Shown in pieces: positions 57,492-64,000 of a DNA stretch of 64,000 bases. The stretch lies in assembly GCA_938014885.1 (NCBI GenBank), contig CALLQI010000020.1, forward strand, positions 1 through 64,000. The letters are read 5' to 3'. Below the pieces are notes generated by a model. That model did no database searches. It was not told the DNA's origin and saw only the letters and a program-made list of their open reading frames with translations. Source of the DNA: an uncultured bacterium (GTDB lineage Bacteria; Planctomycetota; UBA8742; UBA2392). A program made the translations under genes and the position numbers. The first letter of the stretch is position 1. The number at the start of each line of letters is the position of its first letter.

Positions 57492-59846
57492 ATGCCGAAC
57501 ATTGCGACGACACAAGTCATGCAGTTCCACTCAGGCGCCGTAGGTGAAGACGACCTGCAGATCACCGCCCTGAGCGGAAGCGAAAAGATTTCAGCGCCCT
57601 ACGAGTTCCACCTCGAACTCGCAAGCAAGGACGCGGGCCTGGATGCGGCCGCGATCCTGAAAGAAAAGGCCCACATCGCCATCAAGCAGGGCGTGCGGCT
57701 GTCCGACAACCAGGTCGGCGCTCGTGTCCTGAAAATCCACGGCGTGATCCGCCTGTTTGAACAGACCGGCAAAGACCTGGATTGGGTGAAGTACCGCGCG
57801 GTGCTGGTGCCCACACTGTGGAAGGCCTCGCAATCACGCGGCAGCCGCGTGTTCCAGGACAAGAAGCTGCCCGACATCCTGAAGGAAGTCTGCCAGCACT
57901 ACGACATTCAGCTGGATGCCAGCAAGCTGGCCGGCAGCTACAAGACGCGCCCGTATGTCGTCCAGTACGAAGAAACCGACCTGGACTTCATGCATCGCTG
58001 GATGGAACGCGAAGGCATTTTCTACTACTTCGACCAGACCGAAGACGGCGAAAAGATGGTGCTCGGTGATTCGCCTGAGGCTTACGGCACGCTGCCCGGC
58101 GAAGGCAAGTTCCAGTTCAAGTCACTGGCCCAGGAAAAGGGCGTTGAGGCCGATGACTCCGAGCAAGCCACCGACGACTGGTTCAAGCAGGAGACAGTCA
58201 ACACGCTGCAGGTCACGTGGAAGCAGTTGCCCAAGAAGGTCATCCTCAACGACTACAACTGGCGCACTCCGACCAGCGGCCTCAAAGTGGAAGAGCCCGT
58301 CAGCAATGACGGCGTCGGTGAGGTTTACATTTACAACCAGCACTACGAAACCGAGTCCGAAGGCAAGGCACTGGCCAAACTGCGCGCACAAGAATGGCTG
58401 TGCCGCCAGGTTGAGTACCTTGGCCAAAGCGACGGCCGCGGCTTCCGTGCGGGCTACAAGTTCAAGCTGACCGACCACTTCAACGGTGCCTGCAACATTG
58501 ACTACCTGCTGGTCGAGGTCAGCCACAGCGCCACCCAGGGCCTCAGCCTGGGCAGCGGCGGCCAAAGCGGCGCGACGTACCACAACTCGTTCCTGGCAAT
58601 CCCGAAGTCCAAGGAGTTCCGGCCTCGTAGTGTCACGCCGTGGCCCAAGATCAGCGGCTACATGCACGCTCGCGTGGATGGTGCTGACGGCAGCACGCCG
58701 TATTCGCAGCTGGACGACCAGGGTCGCTATAAGATCCGCATGCCGCTGGATGTTGGCCAAAGTGGTGACGGCAGCGCCAGCAAGTACGTGCGCAAGGGCG
58801 AGGCTTACGCGGGCCCCGGCCAGGGCATGCACTTCCCGCTGCTGCGCAACAGTGAAGTGATGATGTCGCACGTCGACGGCGACCCGGACCGACCGATCAT
58901 TGCGTGCGCGGTGTTCAACCCGGACAACCCCAGCGTGGTCACCGGCAGCAACGGCGCCCAGAACATCATCCAGACGCCCATCGGCAGCAAGATCATCTTC
59001 GACGACACCCAGGGCACGCACTACATCCGCATCCACACAAAGGATGAGAAGTGCAAGATCAACCTGGACGGCACCGACGGCTCGGAGGCGATCACGATCA
59101 AGTGCAGCGTAAGCAACGGCGGACTGCGCATCGGCAAGGCGCAGGGCGAGCCCACCCCGCCCGCCATCAGCGGCGCCGACGGCACGTACCTGAATGCTGA
59201 CGGCGACCTGAACAACGTGGCTGGCGCCAACATCAACTTCAACAGCGGTGCCAACACCAACGTTCACGTCGGGGCAAACAAGGTCGAGAACATTGTCAGC
59301 AACTACAACCTCACGGTCGGCGGCAACGAAGTGAAGGCCGTGACAGGTGAGAAAAAGCGCTGGACCAGTGGCAACGAGTACAAGGGCCACGGCGGCCTGA
59401 TGTCAGCACTCGTGCTTGGCGCGGACACCAAAGTGGTGGTCGGCGGCAAGACCGACATCATCGGTCCCTTCGACACCAAGACTGTAATGGGCGCCAAGAC
59501 TGAGTGGGTCAAAGGCATGAAGGTCACCATCGGCACAGCAAAAGAAAAGAAGCTGTTCCAGGGTGCCAGCGCCACCAAGATCGCGGCCAAGTGGGAAACC
59601 GAAGCGCTCGGTGATTGCAAGATCACCAGCGCGGCCGGGGCAGTCACCATCACCGCGCAGACCAAGATCTCGCTCAAGTGCGGCGGCAGCCTGATTGAGA
59701 TGACGCCTGCCGGCATCAAGATCAAGAGCGGCGGCTCACGCACGACACTCGGCAGCGCGATGACGCAGATGAAGGCCCCCAGCATCAAGCTCAAGTCGCA
59801 GGGCGCGCTCGAATGCTCGGGCAAGCCGGGCGGCCAGTACAAGTAA
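57492..59846 (+). CDS. vgrG: T6SS spike protein VgrG, short form
   Basis: VgrG trimers form the spike. The 784-residue protein has the gp27-like N-terminal part (Y-E-F-H-L-E-L-A-S, then D-L-D-F-M-H-R-W-M-E-R-E-G-I-F-Y-Y-F), the gp5 OB-fold, and a C-terminal DUF2345-like beta-helix with G-T-H-Y-I-R-I-H-T. No effector domain is seen after the beta-helix. GGAGA precedes the ATG. A second, longer VgrG follows, and the two are clearly paralogous along the shared part. Confidence 0.94.
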   Translation: MPNIATTQVMQFHSGAVGEDDLQITALSGSEKISAPYEFHLELASKDAGLDAAAILKEKAHIAIKQGVRLSDNQVGARVLKIHGVIRLFEQTGKDLDWVKYRAVLVPTLWKASQSRGSRVFQDKKLPDILKEVCQHYDIQLDASKLAGSYKTRPYVVQYEETDLDFMHRWMEREGIFYYFDQTEDGEKMVLGDSPEAYGTLPGEGKFQFKSLAQEKGVEADDSEQATDDWFKQETVNTLQVTWKQLPKKVILNDYNWRTPTSGLKVEEPVSNDGVGEVYIYNQHYETESEGKALAKLRAQEWLCRQVEYLGQSDGRGFRAGYKFKLTDHFNGACNIDYLLVEVSHSATQGLSLGSGGQSGATYHNSFLAIPKSKEFRPRSVTPWPKISGYMHARVDGADGSTPYSQLDDQGRYKIRMPLDVGQSGDGSASKYVRKGEAYAGPGQGMHFPLLRNSEVMMSHVDGDPDRPIIACAVFNPDNPSVVTGSNGAQNIIQTPIGSKIIFDDTQGTHYIRIHTKDEKCKINLDGTDGSEAITIKCSVSNGGLRIGKAQGEPTPPAISGADGTYLNADGDLNNVAGANINFNSGANTNVHVGANKVENIVSNYNLTVGGNEVKAVTGEKKRWTSGNEYKGHGGLMSALVLGADTKVVVGGKTDIIGPFDTKTVMGAKTEWVKGMKVTIGTAKEKKLFQGASATKIAAKWETEALGDCKITSAAGAVTITAQTKISLKCGGSLIEMTPAGIKIKSGGSRTTLGSAMTQMKAPSIKLKSQGALECSGKPGGQYK

Positions 59847-59995
59847 CGCCAGAGCAGCACGCAGTCGCAAGCAGTACGCGGTTCGGGAGACGTATGCAGT
59901 TCGGGAGAAGTCTGGGCAGATTGGCCGGCGGTGCCGGTCTGGGCGCAAAACCCCGCGCATGGGGCGCGGGAGGTCGTTTGAGCCGGAGCAATCCA

Positions 59996-62900
59996 ATGTC
60001 CAAGACGCAAACCCGCTTCCTGACTGCACAGCTGATGCAGTTCATCACCGGGGCGGTGCCCCGCGGCACGCTGCAACTCACGTCCCTGGCGGGCGAGGAA
60101 TCGATTTCGCGGCCCTACGAATACAGGCTTGAACTGGCGGCCCGCGACAAGGACCTGGACCTGGATGCGCTGCTGCGCGAGAAGGCCCACATCTCGATCC
60201 GCCAAGGCGTGAAGCTGCCCGGGGATGAACTCGGTGCCCGGGTGCTGCGGGTGCACGGTGTGCTGCGCTCGTTCGTGCAGGTCGGCCGCGAGCTTGAATG
60301 GGTGAAGTACCGCGCTGTGCTGGTGCCCACCTTGTGGCGGCTTTCGCTGGGGCGCGCCAGCCGCGTGTTCCAGGGCAGGAAGATCCCTGAAATCGTTCAG
60401 GAAGTGGCGGATGCTTACGGCGTGCGAGTGGACCTCGGCAAGCTCAAGCTTGGCAACTTCAAGCAGCGCGAATACGTCGTGCAGTATGAGGAAAGCGACC
60501 TCGACTTCATCCACCGCTGGCTTGAGCGCGAAGGCATCTACTACTACTTCGAGCAAACCGAAGACGGCGAACGCATGGTGCTGGGCCACTCCAGTGAGGC
60601 CTACGGCAAACTGCTGGGCGACGCCACGTTCCGCTTCAAGCCATTGCCCGAGCACAAGAACGTTGAGGCCGTCGATTCCGACGCCGCCAGCGACGACTGG
60701 TTCGCCGAGGAAACGGTGAATGAACTGGTGGCCGAAACCCGGCCGCTGCCGCGCCGCGTGGTGCTGAACGACTACAACTGGCGCAACCCGGGCGCGAACC
60801 TGCGCATCGAAGAAACAGTCAGCGAAGACGGTGCCGGCGACGTGTACCTGTATAACCAGCATTACGAAACCGAGTCCGAGGGCAGGGCACTGGCCAAACT
60901 CCGCGCCCAGGAACTGATTTGTCGTCGAATCGAGTTCACCGGCCGTGGTGAATGCCGGGGCTTCCGCGCCGGGCACACGTTTACACTAGACGAGCACTTC
61001 CGCGCCGGCTTCAACCAAGAGTACCTTCTGGTACAGGTGCGTCACACCGCCAGCCAGGGACTCAGCCTCGGCAGCGGCAACCAGGGTGGCGCCAGCTACC
61101 GCAACGAGTTCACGGCCATCCCCGCAAGCCGCGAGTACCGGCCGCCCAGCGTGACGAAGTGGCCGCAGATCAGCGGCTTCATGCACGCGCGCGTTGACGG
61201 CCCCGACACCGGCACCCCGTACGCGCAACACGATGCCAACGGGCAGTATCGCGTGCGCATGCCGCTGGACCTGGGCGATGCCGCCGACGGCGCCGCAAGC
61301 CGCCCAGTCCGCAAGGGCGAGGCATACGCGGGCCCCGGCCAAGGCATGCACTTTCCGCTGCTGCGCGGCAGCGAAGTGATGATGTCGCACCTCGACGGCG
61401 ACCCCGACAGGCCCGTGATTGCCTGCGCGGTCTACAACAATGACACACCCAACGTCAGCACCGCCGACAACGCAACCCAGAACGTGATCAAGACGCCGAT
61501 CGGCAGCCGCATCGTCATGGACGACACCGAAGGCACGCACTACATCCGCATCCACACCGCCGACGAAAAGACTCGCATCAACCTAGATGCCACCGAAGGC
61601 GCCGAAGCCGTGACCATCCGCAGCACCGTAAGCAACAGCACCATGCGGCTGGGCAAATCGCAGGGCGAAGCAACCCCGGCGGGCCTGACCAACGCCGACG
61701 GCCTGTACTTCAACGCAGATGGGGACGTGAACCTGCTTGCAGGCACCAACCTGAACCAGCACGCGGGCAAGGACGCCAACGTGTACGTCGGCGGTGTAAA
61801 GACCGAAACCATCGTGCAGGACTACAACCTGACAGTGAACGGCAGCCTGAAGAAGTCCGTCAAGGGCGACGAATCGTGGTGGACCGAAGGCAACGAGTTC
61901 AAGGGGCACAACGGCCACAAGGCCATGATGTTGTTCGGATCGGAAACGAAGGGTGTCTTCGGTTTCAAGAACGACGTAGTGCTGGGCGAAGAAGGCAAGT
62001 TTGTCAGGGGCCTGAAATTCGACATCTTCCACGGCGGCAAAATCACCTCCAGCAAGAAGTGGCTGAAAGAATTCGTGGTCGGCCCCAAAGAGGAAAAGGC
62101 CAAGTCGTGGAAGGTTGAGGCCGAAGAATCCTGCCAACTGACGTCCGAAAAAGACTCCGTCACGGTATCTGCCAAGAAGGCGATCACACTGGCCTGTGGC
62201 CAGGCTTCGCTAACGCTCAAGGCCGACGGCACGATTACCCTTGGCAACTCTAAAGCCAGCCTGAACATCGCCAAGAACGGCACTATTGAGTTGCGCTCTA
62301 AACCGGCCCCGGCACCAAAGGTACCGGGCGGTCCCAGCCAGCCTCCAGGTACGGGCGGGATGGGCCGCATGGGTGGGCCGATGATGCCCGCGCAGCTTGG
62401 TGGCCCAGGCGGCCCCGGGCTGCCACCCGGCATGGGCGGTGCCGTTGCGATGCCCGCCGGTATGGGTGGTGCAGCAATGATGCCGGCAGGCATGGGAGGT
62501 GCAGCCATGGGTGCTCTTGGCGGCTTGGGTGCCATGGCCATGCCCGTAATGGGAGCGGCCGGTGCTGCACAGGGTGCACTTGCAGCGCAACAGGCCATGG
62601 CGGCGGGTGCTGCGCAACGACAGGCGATGGCGACTGCGGCCAAAGCAGCCGACGAAGCCACCAAGGCCGCAATCCGCAACATGGGTGGTGCGGCGGGGGC
62701 GTCGCAGGCGGCAAGCGGAGCGCCGCAACTTGCAGGTGCCGCATCTCAGGCGTCGACGGCGGCATCGCAAGCAGCCTCCAAGTCGGCGGACGATGCGTTG
62801 CGAGCAACGGCGCGCCAGGCAACTGATGCGGCCAAGCGAGCAGACGGATTCCAGAGTGCGTCCAACGCTACTGCGGGACCGGCTCAAGTGGCGGCGCAGG

Positions 62901-63034
62901 GCGCGGCCTTGGCCGCCATACCGGGAGCACAGGTGGTCGGCGTTGCCGGAATGGCTTCCGGTGCCGTGATCGGACTGTTTGGCAGCAAGGTGTATGTGAA
63001 GGGTGCTTCCGGTGGTATCCAGTTGAACAAATAG
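59996..63034 (+). CDS. vgrG: T6SS spike protein VgrG, long form with Met/Gly/Ala-rich C-terminal extension
   Basis: Residues 1-765 of this 1012-residue protein match the preceding VgrG (gp27, gp5, DUF2345-like parts; D-L-D-F-I-H-R-W-L-E-R-E-G-I-Y-Y-Y-F). From about 770 an extension begins: Pro/Gly-rich, then repeats of the type P-x-G-M-G-G-A-A/V (to about 860), an Ala/Gln/Ser-rich helical region with K-A-A-D-E-A-T-K, and a hydrophobic Gly-rich end (V-V-G-V-A-G-M-A-S-G-A-V-I-G-L-F) then S-K-V-Y-V-K-G. I chose ATG 59996 after GGAG; upstream frames lack family sequence. The extension may carry or recruit an effector. Confidence 0.9.
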   Translation: MSKTQTRFLTAQLMQFITGAVPRGTLQLTSLAGEESISRPYEYRLELAARDKDLDLDALLREKAHISIRQGVKLPGDELGARVLRVHGVLRSFVQVGRELEWVKYRAVLVPTLWRLSLGRASRVFQGRKIPEIVQEVADAYGVRVDLGKLKLGNFKQREYVVQYEESDLDFIHRWLEREGIYYYFEQTEDGERMVLGHSSEAYGKLLGDATFRFKPLPEHKNVEAVDSDAASDDWFAEETVNELVAETRPLPRRVVLNDYNWRNPGANLRIEETVSEDGAGDVYLYNQHYETESEGRALAKLRAQELICRRIEFTGRGECRGFRAGHTFTLDEHFRAGFNQEYLLVQVRHTASQGLSLGSGNQGGASYRNEFTAIPASREYRPPSVTKWPQISGFMHARVDGPDTGTPYAQHDANGQYRVRMPLDLGDAADGAASRPVRKGEAYAGPGQGMHFPLLRGSEVMMSHLDGDPDRPVIACAVYNNDTPNVSTADNATQNVIKTPIGSRIVMDDTEGTHYIRIHTADEKTRINLDATEGAEAVTIRSTVSNSTMRLGKSQGEATPAGLTNADGLYFNADGDVNLLAGTNLNQHAGKDANVYVGGVKTETIVQDYNLTVNGSLKKSVKGDESWWTEGNEFKGHNGHKAMMLFGSETKGVFGFKNDVVLGEEGKFVRGLKFDIFHGGKITSSKKWLKEFVVGPKEEKAKSWKVEAEESCQLTSEKDSVTVSAKKAITLACGQASLTLKADGTITLGNSKASLNIAKNGTIELRSKPAPAPKVPGGPSQPPGTGGMGRMGGPMMPAQLGGPGGPGLPPGMGGAVAMPAGMGGAAMMPAGMGGAAMGALGGLGAMAMPVMGAAGAAQGALAAQQAMAAGAAQRQAMATAAKAADEATKAAIRNMGGAAGASQAASGAPQLAGAASQASTAASQAASKSADDALRATARQATDAAKRADGFQSASNATAGPAQVAAQGAALAAIPGAQVVGVAGMASGAVIGLFGSKVYVKGASGGIQLNK

Positions 63035-63052
63035 GATCGGCGGCAATCGACC

Positions 63053-64000
63053 ATGGAAATACGCAATCGCACGCCTTATGTGTTCGCGCGGGTTATGGGT
63101 CGGGTCAACTTTCCGGCCCATACCGCCAGCCTTGTGGTCAAGGCCAGCTTTGCCATTAAGCCTGATGGCATCTGCGAGCCTTTGCCCGCGCAGGCGCAGT
63201 TTGAAGGCGACGTGCTCAGCAAGGCCGCAGTCCCCGAATCCCTTTACGAGGCCGACCTTGGCCTGTTCAAACCCAATGCCGAAGTGCTGCTGACCGGCAC
63301 CTGCTACACGCCGGCGAACCGGCCCTCCACGACCTGCCCGGCGACCTTCCGTGTCGGCGGCTGGCAGAAAACCATCGCCTGCATCGGCAACCGTGTCTGG
63401 AAGAAGTCGCTGCTATCGGCCAAACCCGGCGAGCCAGCGGCCTTCACGCAGGTTGCGTTGCATTGGGCCAACGCCTACGGCGGCAATGGGTTCAAGGACA
63501 ACCCGGCGGGAAAGGGCCACAAAGATGAAGTGCTGCCCAACCTGGAGTACCCCGGCGAACTCATCACCGGCCGCGGCGATCACCCGTACCCCGCGTGCTT
63601 CGGCCCGATCCACCGCACCTGGGACGCGCGCGTCCGCAAGACGGGCACCTATGACAAGAAGTGGCTGAAAGAACGCTTCCCGGCCTTTGCCGCCGACTTT
63701 GACTGGACCCACTTCAATGCCGCCCCCAAAGACCAGCAGCTTCCGGGCTTCCTGCGCGGCGACGAGTCCATTGAACTCGAGAACATGCACCCCAGCCTGC
63801 CGGTCCTGAAAACGCGCCTGCCCGGCATGCGCGTTCGCGTGCTGCTGCGCGAAGGCCCCGAAGGCAGCGCGCCCGAAAGCCAGAAAGTCCGCGAAGTGCC
63901 GATGAACCTCGACACGCTGTACGTGGATGCTGACAAGGGCGAACTGTGTCTGCTGTGGCGCGGCATCGCCAACGTCACCGACGATGACTGGAGCGAAGGC
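63053..64000 (+). CDS. DUF2169 protein, partial at window end
   Basis: An open frame from ATG 63053 runs to the window end (316 codons, no stop). It opens M-E-I-R-N-R-T-P-Y-V-F-A-R and has V-V-K-A-S-F-A-I, D-L-x-x-F-K-P-N-A-E-V-L-L-T-G and W-A-N-A-Y-G-G-N-G, all typical of DUF2169. Such proteins are encoded next to vgrG genes, and some act as adaptors that load effectors onto VgrG. It starts 18 bp after the long vgrG, so it is probably co-transcribed and linked to that spike. Confidence 0.88.
   Translation, partial: MEIRNRTPYVFARVMGRVNFPAHTASLVVKASFAIKPDGICEPLPAQAQFEGDVLSKAAVPESLYEADLGLFKPNAEVLLTGTCYTPANRPSTTCPATFRVGGWQKTIACIGNRVWKKSLLSAKPGEPAAFTQVALHWANAYGGNGFKDNPAGKGHKDEVLPNLEYPGELITGRGDHPYPACFGPIHRTWDARVRKTGTYDKKWLKERFPAFAADFDWTHFNAAPKDQQLPGFLRGDESIELENMHPSLPVLKTRLPGMRVRVLLREGPEGSAPESQKVREVPMNLDTLYVDADKGELCLLWRGIANVTDDDWSEG

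Overview
This 64 kb window is high-GC DNA from a diderm, LPS-making bacterium. It carries lpxH, hldE and gmhA (lipid A and heptose), lnt (lipoprotein acylation) and the futalosine menaquinone genes mqnA and mqnC. There are many GTG/TTG starts, squalene-cyclase-like and PDZ secreted proteins, Cys/Gly-rich C-terminal anchoring tags, and intergenic spacers full of short structured repeats. Together these suggest Planctomycetota or a neighbouring phylum. That is an inference from gene content; no rRNA gene is present to confirm it, and Myxococcota or Acidobacteriota cannot be excluded.

Layout. (1) 1-6838, minus strand: the start of a secreted protein, then a tightly overlapped run lysA > zinc-ribbon protein > lnt > HEAT-like secreted protein > Eis-like acetyltransferase. 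(2) 6967-9927: purL, divergent from lysA. (3) 10-14 kb: three tandem copies of an unknown membrane-anchored family separated by hairpin repeats, small hypotheticals, and a multi-hairpin dispersed repeat. (4) 14-23 kb: mqnA, a lipoprotein, the lpxH-hldE-gmhA operon, a ChaN-like protein, two small membrane proteins and mqnC. (5) 23-36.6 kb: a secreted protein with four PDZ domains inside a terpenoid-cyclase-like fold, a KAP ATPase, a secreted beta-rich protein, a hotdog-fold dehydratase-like protein, a GT2-DUF2062 glycosyltransferase, an amidase plus GHL10 hydrolase pair sharing a golvesin-type domain, and an M20 amidohydrolase. (6) 36.9-64 kb, plus strand: one nearly complete type VI secretion cluster, in the order three FHA/TagH paralogues, tssJ, tssK, tssL, tssM, tagF, tssA, tssB, tssC, hcp, tssE, tssF, tssG, clpV, vgrG, vgrG with a long C-terminal extension, and a DUF2169 gene cut by the window end. 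No PAAR gene, recognisable effector, or PpkA/PppA kinase-phosphatase pair is seen inside the window.

How the genes work together. The T6SS block supplies the membrane complex (TssJLM), baseplate (TssEFGK), sheath and cap (TssABC), tube (Hcp), recycling ATPase (ClpV) and spikes (VgrG x2). The FHA and TagF proteins suggest post-translational control. The rest is mostly envelope biology: LPS core, lipoprotein maturation, peptidoglycan (lysA, amidase) and secreted proteins anchored by C-terminal tags.

The most unusual non-coding feature is a class of degenerate repeats with a 7-bp period in at least nine spacers, of several different sequences, often arranged as inverted pairs. Other repeat classes are a multi-hairpin element of about 120 bp in two copies, a hairpin pair after each of the tandem paralogues, a start-site repeat in front of three adjacent genes, and in-frame duplications of 3' terminal codons in three T6SS genes. 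No tRNA, rRNA, CRISPR array or insertion sequence was recognised.
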